A stretch of 64,000 bases of DNA from assembly GCA_022447665.1 (NCBI GenBank), contig JAKVAQ010000018.1, forward strand, positions 57,780-121,779, in the 5' to 3' direction. The position numbers were made by a program, and so were the translations under genes. The stretch is from Crocinitomicaceae bacterium. GTDB taxonomy: Bacteria > Bacteroidota > Bacteroidia > Flavobacteriales_D > Crocinitomicaceae. This document shows, piece after piece, positions 18,919 to 28,684 of this stretch. Under the pieces are notes generated by a model. It saw nothing but the letters and a program-made list of their open reading frames with translations, was not told the origin of the DNA and did no database searches. The first letter of the stretch is position 1, and each line of letters begins with the position of its first letter.

Positions 18919-19896
18919 ATGAAGAATAGCTTAATATTCATATTATTCTTTTTGTCATTTTCTGCGACAGCGCAGAAAATTAAAGGTTTGAGCTTTGTTG
19001 GGGCTCCAGAAAAGATATCAATGAAAAATGTGAAACCTATGGTTGAAGTAGGTGCGGAATGGGCTGCACTTATGCCTTACGGTTTTATTCAAAACAAACA
19101 GCTTATTTTCAATTCTAAATATCAATGGTATGGAGAGCGAGAAGAGGGGCTTAAAGAGACAGTTGATCTATGTCAAAAAGCAGGATTGAAGATCATGATT
19201 AAGCCTCAGGTTTGGATTCCAAGAGGATATACCGGTCATTTTGAGCTTGAGACCGATGCTGAATGGAAAGCATTTGAAACTTCTTACACTAAGTTCATAT
19301 TAACCTTTGCTAAAGCGGCTGAAGAAAAGAATGTAGAGCTATTTTGTATAGGTACGGAATGGGAAAAATTTGTGCGGCAACGACCTGAATATTGGAATGA
19401 GCTGATTGATGAGATAAGAACAGTGTATAGTGGTGAAATTACCTATGCGGCGAATTGGGATGAATTTACTAATGTGCCTTTTTGGGATAAGCTGGATCAT
19501 GTAGGTATTGATGCATATTTTCCTGTGGCAGCTTCTATCGAAACCACTCCAAACGAACTCTCGAATTCTTGGAGAAAGTTGAACAAGGAGCTCGGTAACT
19601 ACAGTAATCTTGTTCAGAAGAAAATCATATTTACTGAAATAGGTTATCGAAGTATTGCGCAGTGCGTGACCAGGCCATGGGAGGCCGGCCAGGAAGGAGT
19701 TTATTCAGAGTACGCTCAATTAATGGCCTACCAAGCCATGTTAGAGAATGTATGGGAGGAAGATTGGTTTGAAGGATTGTTTCTCTGGAAATGGCATCAT
19801 AACCATGAAGATTTCCAGAAAAATGAAAACAGAAGATTTACGCCACAAGGCAAGTTAGCCGCCCAATATTTGAAAGAATTTTGGACGAAAAATTAA
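18919..19896 (+). CDS. Exported glycoside hydrolase, GH113-like
   Basis: A 325-residue TIM-barrel protein with a signal peptide (ILFFLSFSATAQ, cleavage near residue 19). LKIMIKPQVWIPRGY, LFCIGTEWEKF (probable acid/base Glu147) and KIIFTEIGYRS (probable nucleophile Glu240) fit the GH113 endo-mannanase-like family. The substrate is not proven; beta-mannan is the family's known target. It starts 6 bp after the frameshifted barrel gene. The next gene is an outer-membrane receptor-like protein, but no SusD homologue or other polysaccharide-locus enzyme is nearby. Confidence 0.72.
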   Translation: MKNSLIFILFFLSFSATAQKIKGLSFVGAPEKISMKNVKPMVEVGAEWAALMPYGFIQNKQLIFNSKYQWYGEREEGLKETVDLCQKAGLKIMIKPQVWIPRGYTGHFELETDAEWKAFETSYTKFILTFAKAAEEKNVELFCIGTEWEKFVRQRPEYWNELIDEIRTVYSGEITYAANWDEFTNVPFWDKLDHVGIDAYFPVAASIETTPNELSNSWRKLNKELGNYSNLVQKKIIFTEIGYRSIAQCVTRPWEAGQEGVYSEYAQLMAYQAMLENVWEEDWFEGLFLWKWHHNHEDFQKNENRRFTPQGKLAAQYLKEFWTKN

Positions 19897-19938
19897 TAGC
19901 TTATCCGAACTTAAAACCTTTTAACACATTATTAAGGA

Positions 19939-19966
19939 TTGTATAGCTATTACTTAAGTACTTTTG
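19939..19966 (+). promoter_or_regulatory. Candidate promoter for the outer-membrane receptor gene
   Basis: TTG at 19939 and TACTTTTG at 19959-19966 are separated by 17 bp, close to the Bacteroidota TTTG/TAnnTTTG pattern. The -7 element ends only 5 bp before the GTG start at 19972, which would make the transcript essentially leaderless. Confidence 0.42.
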
Positions 19967-19971
19967 CCCCA

Positions 19972-22374
19972 GTGAAAAAACTCGCACTTATATTGTTATT
20001 AGTCATTTCCTCTAATCTTTTAGCACAAAGAGGAGGACCTCCAGTTTCACCCAAAGGGGAGATTTACGGTACTATCATTGACTCTTTAACCTTAGAACCA
20101 CTTTCTTATGTTGCTGTTGTGGCATTTGATCAGGAAACAGGTAAATTAACAAAAGGTGTTGTTACTGATGACAATGGTAAGTTTGCCTTGTCTGAACTGC
20201 CTTTTAGCACCTATAAATTGAAGATATCTTTTGTTGGGTACAATACCATTTTCTTGGAAGATCAAACTATTTCAGAAGAAAAGGTCGCACTAGAATTGAA
20301 GGATTTTCAGTTGGGACCAACTATTCTGAACACCGTGGAGGTCGTTGGCGGTACGCCAGATATTACTTATGAGATTGATAAGAAAGTAATCAACGTAGAA
20401 GATCAATATAATGCCGAAGGTTTAACCGCTGTAGAGGTTTTAGAAAACATTCCTTCAATAACAGTAAGTCCAGACGGAACGGTGAGTTTGAGGGGTAGCT
20501 CAAGCTTTATGTTGTTGATTGATGGGATTCCAACGGCAATGGAACCAAACGATGCGCTTGCTGTAATTCCTGCTAACTCTATAAAGGATATTGAAATAAT
20601 TACCAATCCATCTGCCAAATTTGATGCAGAAGGCACGAGTGGAGTAATTAATATAATTCTTAAAAAAAGTAAACTAGAAGGTGTGAGCTGCTTAATAAAC
20701 CTAGCTGGAGGAACATTTGGTAATTACAGTGGAAATACTTCTGTAAATATTAAAAAGGAGAAACTTACCATCAATATATCTGCCAATGGTTCCCAAAGAA
20801 GTAGACCTAGACAAACATATGTAGAGCGCGAAACTATTTTCGATAGTGTTACAAATGTACTGATCTCAGAAGGAGAGTCAAATTGGTTAATGCAAAGCTG
20901 GGGTGGAGGGATAGACCTTCAATACAACCCTAATTCTGCGCATGTTTTTATTGCTAAAACAAATGCTAATTTTAGATACATGATTCCTTATTCAATCTAC
21001 GATTATGAAAGTTATGATGATGGGGTTTTGGTAGATCAATTCTCAAACGACCAATTAAATAATATTTCAATTTTAGGGTCCACGTCAAGCTTGTTCTACC
21101 AGTATAATATCAAGAGAAATAAACACCATAATATTAGTTTTAAGGCCATTGCTAACCTGCGAAGCGTAACACAGTTTGATACGACTATTTCAAGGGATGA
21201 GGCAGGGCAGATAAGAGAGGGGAATTTGTATACCGAAACTGGGCCTTCGAATTCCTTTAGATTCAATGTTGACTATCTTTTACCGCTGAAAAATGACCAA
21301 AAATTTATGACAGGTTTACAGTCTCAGTTAGGTCAAAGTGGAGATGTTGGAAGAAACTACGTATACAATACTGTTACGGGAGATTATGATCTTAACGAGC
21401 TTTTCAGTTCAGATGTGGACTACATAAGGGATATTCACGCTGGTTACCTAATGTATAATGGAAAGAGAAAGAAGTTAGGATATCAATTGGGATTGAGAGC
21501 AGAATATACTTACCGTACAATTTCCTCAACGAATTTTGTCGATTTTACGACCATTAATCGATTAGATTGGTTCCCATCAGCGCATTTCTCATACAGCATG
21601 GACAATAAGAGCCAATTTTTACTGAGTTATTCTCGAAGAATTGAACGTCCAAGATCATGGTTTTTTGAGCCTTTTATCACCTGGGAGAGCCCATTTAACG
21701 TTCGTTCAGGTAATCCTAATTTAATTCCAGAGTACATCAATGCACTTGAGTTTTCTTATGTTAATCCAATAAAGAAAAAAGGATACTTTTCAGTAGACCT
21801 TTATTATAGACAGAATCAAAATGTTATTCAGAGAATTTCGACTGTATATGACGATGCGATACTAATTTCTCGTCCATACAACATAGGTCAGTCCATTTCA
21901 GCTGGTATTGAGCCAGCGTTTATCTATGATATTAACAACTGGTGGGATATTAATACTTCGTTTAACGGTTATTTGTTTAGACTAACTGGAGAAATTGACG
22001 ATGTGAGTTATGATACAGAGTCATTTAATTACGGTGCGAGATTTACCAATAACTTCAAATTTAAGGGGGATTGGACCTTACAATTAGTTTCGTCTTACAG
22101 AAGTGGGACAGTTACACCTCAGGGAAGAGATATTGGAGTTTTTAGACAAGATATTTCACTGCGTAAGTCCTTTGCTAAAAAGAAATTTAGTTTAAGTCTT
22201 CAAGGTCGTAATATATTAAATACTGCGGTGAATGAGAGTGTTGCATTCACGGAGAACGTTACCATCACCACGATTAGAGAGCCTTTATGGCCAATGGTTA
22301 CTTTAAACTTAAGTATTCGTCTAAATAATTACCAAAAGGTGTATGAGCGTAATGAGGAGATGGATGATTTCTAA
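19972..22374 (+). CDS. Outer-membrane beta-barrel protein of the TonB-receptor-like family
   Basis: A large barrel protein of about 800 residues. The GTG at 19972 is preferred over an upstream TTG (19939) because it places the signal peptide KKLALILLLVISSNLLAQ at the N-terminus. A CarboxypepD_reg-like domain (GEIYGTIIDSLTLEPLSYVAV ...) follows, then a plug domain (LENIPSITVSPDGTVSLRGS, ISFVGYN earlier) and an outer_membrane_beta-barrel family domain to the end. No SusD partner is adjacent, so it is not a canonical Sus pair. The ligand is unknown. The stop overlaps the convergent decarboxylase gene by 4 bp. Confidence 0.85.
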   Translation: MKKLALILLLVISSNLLAQRGGPPVSPKGEIYGTIIDSLTLEPLSYVAVVAFDQETGKLTKGVVTDDNGKFALSELPFSTYKLKISFVGYNTIFLEDQTISEEKVALELKDFQLGPTILNTVEVVGGTPDITYEIDKKVINVEDQYNAEGLTAVEVLENIPSITVSPDGTVSLRGSSSFMLLIDGIPTAMEPNDALAVIPANSIKDIEIITNPSAKFDAEGTSGVINIILKKSKLEGVSCLINLAGGTFGNYSGNTSVNIKKEKLTINISANGSQRSRPRQTYVERETIFDSVTNVLISEGESNWLMQSWGGGIDLQYNPNSAHVFIAKTNANFRYMIPYSIYDYESYDDGVLVDQFSNDQLNNISILGSTSSLFYQYNIKRNKHHNISFKAIANLRSVTQFDTTISRDEAGQIREGNLYTETGPSNSFRFNVDYLLPLKNDQKFMTGLQSQLGQSGDVGRNYVYNTVTGDYDLNELFSSDVDYIRDIHAGYLMYNGKRKKLGYQLGLRAEYTYRTISSTNFVDFTTINRLDWFPSAHFSYSMDNKSQFLLSYSRRIERPRSWFFEPFITWESPFNVRSGNPNLIPEYINALEFSYVNPIKKKGYFSVDLYYRQNQNVIQRISTVYDDAILISRPYNIGQSISAGIEPAFIYDINNWWDINTSFNGYLFRLTGEIDDVSYDTESFNYGARFTNNFKFKGDWTLQLVSSYRSGTVTPQGRDIGVFRQDISLRKSFAKKKFSLSLQGRNILNTAVNESVAFTENVTITTIREPLWPMVTLNLSIRLNNYQKVYERNEEMDDF

Positions 22375-23789
22375 AGAAGTTCTTGTAAACAACGCTTAAT
22401 CATTCCCAAAGCTCTGTCAATAGTTTTTTTCTTTGTTCTAAAAGATAATACAGCGATCCGAATAACATAACGGTCAGAGATGGTTGATGAGCTCAGGAAT
22501 ATCTCTCCATCTTGATGAATTTTTTTCATGAGTCTCTTATTAAATTCATCACTCTTAGCGTACCAAAAATAACTGACGGATAGGTCTGGTGCGGGTCCCA
22601 CAGAAAATCCCATCTTTTTCAATTCCTCTCTAAAGTATTCAGTCAACAAGATCTTTTCGCGCAAGCAAGCAATAAATGGTGCTATTCCTAAAGCTTTTAG
22701 AGGAAGCCACATGCGCATACCTCTAAAATGTTTTGTTAGTTCAGGAGAGACATCCGCCGGGTTAATGAGTGAATCATGTCCAAGCGTATCTTGCATATAA
22801 TTCGCTGTGTAGTGATTTGAGTGGAAGACTGCTTCTTTGTTTTTTACCAATACAGCCCCTAAACCGTAAGGCAGAAATAGTCCCTTGTGTGGATCAATAA
22901 CTAATGAATCAGCTCTTTCTATACCGGCAAACTTCGGCTTTAATTCATCTAGAAGATAAAAGAAACCTCCATAAGCAGCATCTACATGAAACCAGAGCTT
23001 ATAATTCTTAGCAATATCCGCCATCGCATTTAAAGGGTCTATGGCTCCAGTATCTGTGGTACCTGCCGACCCTACAACGAGAAACGGATTTAATCCGGAG
23101 TCAATATCTTCCTGAATACATTTCCTTAACTCAGCAGACAGTAGTTTATGATCCTCACTTAACGGTATGTATCGGATTATAGCATCCTCAAGTCCAATGA
23201 TTCTGAGCGCTTTTTGAATGCAATGATGTACTTGCTCGCTCAGGTAAATGACGGAAGAACTTATTTTTTCATTTTTGATGTTATGTGCATCCCTTGCCGC
23301 CGTTAATGCAATAAGATTAGCAATTGAACCTCCTGAGGTTAAATTGCCAACGGAGCCTTTAGGGAATCCAAATAAGTCAATCATCCAATTTATGCATGAT
23401 TGTTCAATGGTTACGGCTCCATTAGAGGCATAAGCCATTCCTGAATATACATTGGTGGCTGCCACCAAATAATCGGCCAGAGAAGACGGGTAAATACCCC
23501 CTCCTGGTATGTAGCCAATATGACCACCAGAAGCTGCCTTTATACCAATCCCGGAAACCTCCTTGAAATAAAGGTCAATTAAACTCTTAAAGTCATCAGG
23601 AGCGTTTCGAATAACATACTTTTCAGTGGATATTTTGCCAGTGGTATAAGAGGAAACTTCACTTAAGCTATCTATAAAATCAGATGAAGCATCATTCACA
23701 ATCGAATTCCACTTAGAACGAAGTTCAGGTGAAGTTTCTAACACTTCACTCTCAATTTCTAATGCCGCTATTTTGTCAGTCAGGTTCAC
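22371..23789 (-). CDS. Group II PLP-dependent decarboxylase (aromatic-L-amino-acid decarboxylase-like)
   Basis: A 472-residue fold-type I decarboxylase. Motifs: GNLTSGGSIANLIAL (cofactor phosphate site), LWFHVDAAYGGF (PLP-contacting Asp) and SLVIDPHKGLFLPYG with the Schiff-base Lys. Family members decarboxylate aromatic amino acids, glutamate or diaminobutyrate; the substrate here is not assigned. The start is GTG at 23789. It is divergent from the symporter gene at 23826, with only 36 bp between start codons. The symporter's -33 box therefore lies inside this gene's first codons. Confidence 0.85.
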   Translation of the reverse strand: MNLTDKIAALEIESEVLETSPELRSKWNSIVNDASSDFIDSLSEVSSYTTGKISTEKYVIRNAPDDFKSLIDLYFKEVSGIGIKAASGGHIGYIPGGGIYPSSLADYLVAATNVYSGMAYASNGAVTIEQSCINWMIDLFGFPKGSVGNLTSGGSIANLIALTAARDAHNIKNEKISSSVIYLSEQVHHCIQKALRIIGLEDAIIRYIPLSEDHKLLSAELRKCIQEDIDSGLNPFLVVGSAGTTDTGAIDPLNAMADIAKNYKLWFHVDAAYGGFFYLLDELKPKFAGIERADSLVIDPHKGLFLPYGLGAVLVKNKEAVFHSNHYTANYMQDTLGHDSLINPADVSPELTKHFRGMRMWLPLKALGIAPFIACLREKILLTEYFREELKKMGFSVGPAPDLSVSYFWYAKSDEFNKRLMKKIHQDGEIFLSSSTISDRYVIRIAVLSFRTKKKTIDRALGMIKRCLQELL

Positions 23790-23801
23790 TTAACCCTTAA
23801 A
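23772..23801 (+). promoter_or_regulatory. Promoter for the sodium symporter gene
   Basis: TTTG (23772-23775), an 18-bp spacer and TAAATTTG (23794-23801) match the Bacteroidota primary-sigma consensus closely. Transcription would start near 23808, about 18 bp before the ATG at 23826. Confidence 0.55.
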
Positions 23802-23825
23802 TTTGGTTTCTGTAAGATACAAAGA

Positions 23826-25316
23826 ATGAACAAAGGGCTCATACTTTCCATACTGATTGGTTATTTTCTAATTTTAGTTTTAATTTCTTATTTAACAGGA
23901 AGAAAAGCCGATAAGGATACCTTTTATACAGGAAATAAAGCGAGTAAATGGTATGTAGTTGCATTTGGTATGATTGGGGCTTCTTTATCTGGAGTAACTT
24001 TTATTTCAATACCAGGAACTATCGCTAACTCACAAATGACTTACTTGCAAATAGCGTTAGGTTATATACTAGGGTATGCCATTATTGCTTTTGTTCTCCT
24101 TCCACTGTACTATCGATTAAATTTAACTTCGATTTATGGCTTTCTGGGTGTTCGATTCGGTGTAATCACACATAAAATGGGAGCTATATTTTTCTTGTTG
24201 TCTAGAGTAATAGGTGCATCATTACGCATGTATTTAGTTGCCAATGTTCTTCAAGAATTTGTTTTTAACGAATTAGGTGTACCGTTTGAAGTTACGGTTG
24301 CGATTAGTATTGCACTCATTTGGGTTTATACACATAGGGCAGGTATTAAAACGATAATTTGGACAGATACATTGCAAACTTTGTTTATGCTCATATCAGT
24401 AGGACTATCAGTTTATTTGATATCAGGTGAACTCAATTTGGCATTAGGTGAAATATTACCAGCATTGTCCGATAATGATATGGGAAACATGTGGCAGACA
24501 GAAGATCCAATGGCTAAATCATATTGGATTAAGGGATTATTGGGCGGAATGTTTATAACTCTGGGGATGACGGGTGTTGATCAAGACATGATGCAGAAGA
24601 ATTTAACATGTAAATCGAAAAAAGAGGCACAATGGAATATGATGAGTTTTTCTGTCGTACTCTTCTTTGTTAATGTGGTTTTTGTTGCTCTGGGTGGTCT
24701 TTTGTATATGTACTTAAATTCAAACCCTGAAGTAATGGCGGAGTGGGTGAGTAGAGGGTCTGATGGTGATGAACTTTTTGCTGTTATAGCTTTGTCGGAT
24801 AATCTAGGCATTGCAATTGGTGTGTTTTTCATCATAGGGTTAGTCGCAGCGGCCTATAGCTCAGCAGATTCTGCACTTACTTCTTTAACAACATCATTTA
24901 ACCTTGATATTCTTAATGCCAATAAAAAGTCAGAAGAAGATCAAATAAGACTGCGTAAGAGAACACATATTTTTATGTCTATTGCATTGCTCTTGACCAT
25001 TATCATATTCAAATGGGTAAAGAGTGACGCTGTAATTTGGCAATTGTTTTCTGCGGCGAACTTTACCTACGGACCTTTACTTGGCTTATTTCTCTTTGGG
25101 ATTATTACGAAAAGAAAGGTGAATGACATTATTCCTCTAATTACATGTTTACTTGTTGCAGTAACCATGTTTTTTGTCAATAAATTCAGCATTGAAATCT
25201 TTGACGGATATATATTTGGGAGTGAGTTATTGGGTATAAATGCCCTATTAGTGATCTTGTTCCTCCTAGCCTTTTCAAAAAAAGAAGATGGGATTGAATT
25301 AGAGAAAGAATTGTAA
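23826..25316 (+). CDS. Sodium:solute symporter (SSS family)
   Basis: A 496-residue integral membrane protein with about 13 hydrophobic helices. The N-terminal segment GRKADKDTFYTGNKASKWYVVAFGMIGASLSGVTFISIPG is family-typical (quoted here only to mark the glycine-rich first helices), and AAAYSSADSALTSLTTSF is the family's sodium-site helix 8 motif. It imports an organic solute using the sodium gradient; substrate unknown. It has its own promoter in the divergent spacer. The stop lies 125 bp before trxA, with no clear terminator. Confidence 0.88.
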   Translation: MNKGLILSILIGYFLILVLISYLTGRKADKDTFYTGNKASKWYVVAFGMIGASLSGVTFISIPGTIANSQMTYLQIALGYILGYAIIAFVLLPLYYRLNLTSIYGFLGVRFGVITHKMGAIFFLLSRVIGASLRMYLVANVLQEFVFNELGVPFEVTVAISIALIWVYTHRAGIKTIIWTDTLQTLFMLISVGLSVYLISGELNLALGEILPALSDNDMGNMWQTEDPMAKSYWIKGLLGGMFITLGMTGVDQDMMQKNLTCKSKKEAQWNMMSFSVVLFFVNVVFVALGGLLYMYLNSNPEVMAEWVSRGSDGDELFAVIALSDNLGIAIGVFFIIGLVAAAYSSADSALTSLTTSFNLDILNANKKSEEDQIRLRKRTHIFMSIALLLTIIIFKWVKSDAVIWQLFSAANFTYGPLLGLFLFGIITKRKVNDIIPLITCLLVAVTMFFVNKFSIEIFDGYIFGSELLGINALLVILFLLAFSKKEDGIELEKEL

Positions 25317-25441
25317 TTAATTAAATTTGTACGCGACAAAAGTGTAAATAGGATGCCAACTTGTCACGAAAAATGGAGTGGTATTCTATTTGTACATTCA
25401 AAACAAGAATTAACTTAGTAAAACAATTAAATAATAATATT

Positions 25442-25759
25442 ATGGCAGTTGAAATAACAGAAGCAAATTTTGAGGAGTTGGTAATGAACTCGGACAAGCC
25501 AGTAATGCTTGATTTCTGGGCAGAATGGTGTGGACCATGTAAATTAGTTGGACCTATCATCGATCAAATTCACGATGAGTATGAAGGGAAGGCTTTAGTA
25601 GGTAAAGTAAATGTTGATAACAACCAAGCAATAGCTGGAAAATTTGGTGTTAGAAATATTCCTACAATCACGTTCATCAAAAATGGTGAAGTAGTTGATA
25701 AAATGGTTGGTGCTGCTGGTAAAGATCAGTTTACTGCTAAGCTTGATGCTATCTTATAA
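25442..25759 (+). CDS. trxA: Thioredoxin
   Basis: A 105-residue cytoplasmic dithiol oxidoreductase. The active site is WAEWCGPCK (Cys30, Cys33) and the cis-proline loop is NIPTITF. ATG 25442 is chosen because MAVEITEANFEELV is the normal thioredoxin N-terminus; an upstream TTG in the same frame would only add an unrelated leader. A strong rho-independent terminator follows at 25783. Confidence 0.95.
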   Translation: MAVEITEANFEELVMNSDKPVMLDFWAEWCGPCKLVGPIIDQIHDEYEGKALVGKVNVDNNQAIAGKFGVRNIPTITFIKNGEVVDKMVGAAGKDQFTAKLDAIL

Positions 25760-25782
25760 TAAATAGCGATATAAAAATTGAA

Positions 25783-25808
25783 ATCCGGGTTATGCCCGGA
25801 TTTTTTTT
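25783..25808 (+). terminator. Rho-independent terminator of trxA
   Basis: ATCCGGG-TTATG... forms a 7-bp GC-rich hairpin with CCCGGAT, followed by eight T residues. Confidence 0.85.
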
Positions 25809-25811
25809 GCA

Positions 25812-25846
25812 CTAAAAAACCCAGGTCTAAAGGCCTGGGCTTTTTA
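25812..25846 (-). terminator. Bidirectional terminator between convergent genes
   Basis: CCCAGG (25820-25825) pairs with CCTGGG (25834-25839). An A-run on the left and a T-run on the right let it work both ways. It mainly serves the left-reading thioredoxin-fold gene that ends at 25864. Confidence 0.75.
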
Positions 25847-25863
25847 TTTAGATATTTAAGTTT

Positions 25864-27399
25864 TTAATGATCAGCATCAGTAGCTTCTTGAGCATCTGGA
25901 TCATCTTCGAAGATTTTTTCTGCATCCTCATGTCCTGTAAGGTCATCAATAATAGCCTCTAGCTGAGCAATGGATAACTGTTTTGCAACAATTTTCTTAT
26001 CCTTATCTAGTATAAAGATTCTTGGAGTTGAATAAATATCATAAGTATCACTATAATTAAGACTCTGTAGAGTAGTATGTTCTAGTAATGGTCTTGGATC
26101 TTTCATAGCATCATTATAAATATTCTTTGTAAGACCAACGTTTATGAAAGTAAGCCCATTATCTCTAATGAATTTTTTCCAAGCTTCGAAGTCTGAGCCA
26201 GTTGCTTTGCCAACAGCATAAATCTCAACCCCGTATTCCTTGAATTTCTCATCGTAAAGGGTTTGAAGTTTAGGAGTAACCTTTTTACAGTGCCCGCAGT
26301 TTGGATCCCAGAAATACAAGACTGTATATTCAGCATCTATTTCATAAGAATTAATCCAGTTTTGCTCTGTGCTATCCGTTAATATTAGCATAGGAGCAGG
26401 GTTTCCAATTATTGTTCTTCCTACTTTATTTACCCGTTCACACATTTTGTCCAGGTTCTCATCAGACATCCAGAATGCTTTGGTTGTTTCTTTAGGACAG
26501 TAATAATTTACGCCCATGTGCCAAAACACCTTGTCCATTCCCATGATTTTAGAGGTCTCATATTTATAAGTGATATGGTGACAAGTGTACTGGAACATTT
26601 TGTTGGTTTGATCCACTTGATCCATTTGTCCTAGCATCCAATCCGCATAATAAGAAATGGTATCCGGAATTTGAAGAACACCTTTCGGAGAGAAAAACTT
26701 ATCTAATTTATTATGATAGATAGGGGTATTTACAACTTTAGGATCCTTAAAATCCACACCGTCCCAATAATGATTAATGAAATAGTGGTATTTATATGCT
26801 GAATCCAATACATTTCCGTCTTTATCTCTTGGGTAATCAGGGATTTCAATTTCCATGGTCATCGCAATCATGGTAGAAATGAATTTTCCTTCATTTTTAG
26901 ATCTAATGTTTTTCTGAAACTCAAGCTTCTCCTTGTTTAAAGCTTCGATTTTTTCTTGTTCTTTTTTATATTCTTTGGAGTCCTTATCAAATCCATCACG
27001 TGCATCAACTGCAGCTCTCAACGCTTTTTGATTTACCGTCATGAAGTTCACATACTCGTAAAAAGCCTTGTTTCCATCACCTTTTTCAACTTCTAACGTA
27101 CCAACAAGGTTTTTTTGATCTGCAATATTTATAATAACATCTTCATCGTCGTGAAGAAATTCGAAATAGGCAGGTCCAGGTATTACGACAGCCATTAAAC
27201 CTCCCTGCTGTTTAGAACCATCAAAAACAATTTTTCCATTCTTTGACTCTACAGTATCTGCATAATAGAGTTTGGGTCCGAAATATTTGGCCAAGAATAC
27301 AGTCGTATCTTTTAGTCCCTCAATATTGAACTCTAACTTTTGAGCATTGGCTTTACCAATAGCAGTGAATAGAGCAAGGAAAAACAAGATTTTTTTCAT
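25864..27399 (-). CDS. Exported thioredoxin-fold protein (TlpA-like, with DUF4369/DUF5106-type N-terminus)
   Basis: About 511 residues. The ATG at 27399 is chosen so that the protein begins MKKILFFLALFTAIGKANAQ, a signal peptide; an upstream ATG adds six residues. The N-terminal beta-rich domain (about 20-110) resembles DUF4369, the middle is alpha-helical with charged segments, and the C-terminal TlpA-like thioredoxin domain has WDPNCGHCKK with a CxxC redox pair and STPRIFILD as the cis-Pro loop. Family members are periplasmic thiol oxidoreductases, often outer-membrane-associated. The acidic C-terminus EDDPDAQEATDADH is unusual. It is transcribed alone. Confidence 0.82.
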   Translation of the reverse strand: MKKILFFLALFTAIGKANAQKLEFNIEGLKDTTVFLAKYFGPKLYYADTVESKNGKIVFDGSKQQGGLMAVVIPGPAYFEFLHDDEDVIINIADQKNLVGTLEVEKGDGNKAFYEYVNFMTVNQKALRAAVDARDGFDKDSKEYKKEQEKIEALNKEKLEFQKNIRSKNEGKFISTMIAMTMEIEIPDYPRDKDGNVLDSAYKYHYFINHYWDGVDFKDPKVVNTPIYHNKLDKFFSPKGVLQIPDTISYYADWMLGQMDQVDQTNKMFQYTCHHITYKYETSKIMGMDKVFWHMGVNYYCPKETTKAFWMSDENLDKMCERVNKVGRTIIGNPAPMLILTDSTEQNWINSYEIDAEYTVLYFWDPNCGHCKKVTPKLQTLYDEKFKEYGVEIYAVGKATGSDFEAWKKFIRDNGLTFINVGLTKNIYNDAMKDPRPLLEHTTLQSLNYSDTYDIYSTPRIFILDKDKKIVAKQLSIAQLEAIIDDLTGHEDAEKIFEDDPDAQEATDADH

Positions 27400-27487
27400 A
27401 GTGTGATTTTTTATCAAAGTTAATGATCGTTTTTAGTAAAACGTCCTCAATCATCAAGGGGTGGTATCATTAACAAAATTTTAACTT

Positions 27488-28681
27488 TTATTCATTCCCT
27501 AGTCTTTTTACAGTTCTAGAAATGTTCAAATAATTTGCAACAATAAAGAGAACCAGACTTATTATTCCAATGAATAAACTGATGGTAATACCCGATGCTC
27601 CTATAGAAATCCCATGGTCTTCAAGCCATGGATTAATTACCAATAGTTTTACTGCAAACATTATCCCAATCGCAGAAATAGTAATGATCCCAAACGTAAG
27701 GCTTAGCTGTTTAATAAACGTTTTAACAATTGATCTTACCGCGTATCCAATCCTCAATAATGTTCTAATTTCATAAGAAGCCTTACTCAATACTAATTGT
27801 GAGTACTGTATGAATCCGAGAAGTGAAAGAAGCATAATTAAAATTGCTGCTATTCCAAAAATTCCAATCACTACGGCAACAATTGTTTTGATTTTTACCA
27901 CGTCAATGGCCGATTGATTAATGTCCAAGTTATGTTCCTCCATAAGTTCTTCAAGCTCCCCATAGCTATCATCCTTTATTGTAATGAACACCCGGCTAGG
28001 ATTTAAAATATTTCCGTTTCCATATTGCTTATTCATTATTTTTAGAAAGTCTTCCGGAACTAAAATCGATGATATTTTCTGTGAAAAACCAACTACACGT
28101 CCAATTTTAGTCGTTTTTTGTCCATTTCCATTGATATAGATTTGAAGTCTCGCAGCCATTAATAATTCCTCAGAGATCTGATTGATTCCTTGACTTTGAG
28201 CAAACCCATAGTTTATAATCATGATAAAGTCACGAGGTAGAACAATTGGAATATATTCTGAATTTACATTCCATTCCCATTCCGTGTTCTTAACATCCAT
28301 AAATCGATCTGGAATTGCTTGGAAAAACATGTCAGCGTAGAAATGAGGTAGTCCGTCGCCTTCAACTTCAGAGATTCCTACTTTAAAATCAGAGGACTGG
28401 AAAGGTGCAACATCCGTAATGAATTCTTTTTCTTCAAGCCCCTTGATATCTTCTGGGGTAAACTCCGTAGAGTTCATACCTATAGTGGTAAGCTTCGTTA
28501 CTTTTTTCTGTATTACCACTGAGTTTGGACCAAACAATTCTTCTTCATTTGATTGAAAAGACTGAACATCTAAAATAAGTTGTGCGCTTAATAGGAGAGA
28601 GGTGAGTCCAATTAGAGTACCCAAGGTTGCAAAAACAAATTGCAGGTTCGATTTATGTGCAAACAATAATTTCTTTAGCAT
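27488..28681 (-). CDS. FtsX/MacB-type ABC transporter permease
   Basis: A 397-residue membrane protein with an N-terminal helix (about 15-36), a periplasmic domain of about 220 residues, and three C-terminal helices (around 265-295, 320-345 and 365-390), the FtsX-domain layout. The ATPase gene ends 3 bp upstream on the same strand. The pair could act in lipoprotein or peptide export, or in mechanotransmission like the LolCDE, MacB or FtsEX groups. The periplasmic sequence does not decide between them, and no MacA-like adaptor lies nearby. Confidence 0.75.
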   Translation of the reverse strand: MLKKLLFAHKSNLQFVFATLGTLIGLTSLLLSAQLILDVQSFQSNEEELFGPNSVVIQKKVTKLTTIGMNSTEFTPEDIKGLEEKEFITDVAPFQSSDFKVGISEVEGDGLPHFYADMFFQAIPDRFMDVKNTEWEWNVNSEYIPIVLPRDFIMIINYGFAQSQGINQISEELLMAARLQIYINGNGQKTTKIGRVVGFSQKISSILVPEDFLKIMNKQYGNGNILNPSRVFITIKDDSYGELEELMEEHNLDINQSAIDVVKIKTIVAVVIGIFGIAAILIMLLSLLGFIQYSQLVLSKASYEIRTLLRIGYAVRSIVKTFIKQLSLTFGIITISAIGIMFAVKLLVINPWLEDHGISIGASGITISLFIGIISLVLFIVANYLNISRTVKRLGNE

Positions 28682-28684
28682 AGC

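Noticed and set aside
25322..25329. TAAATTTG upstream of trxA as its promoter
   Set aside because: The -7 form is good but no TTTG lies 17-20 bp before it, and it is over 100 bp from the start codon in a very AT-rich spacer.
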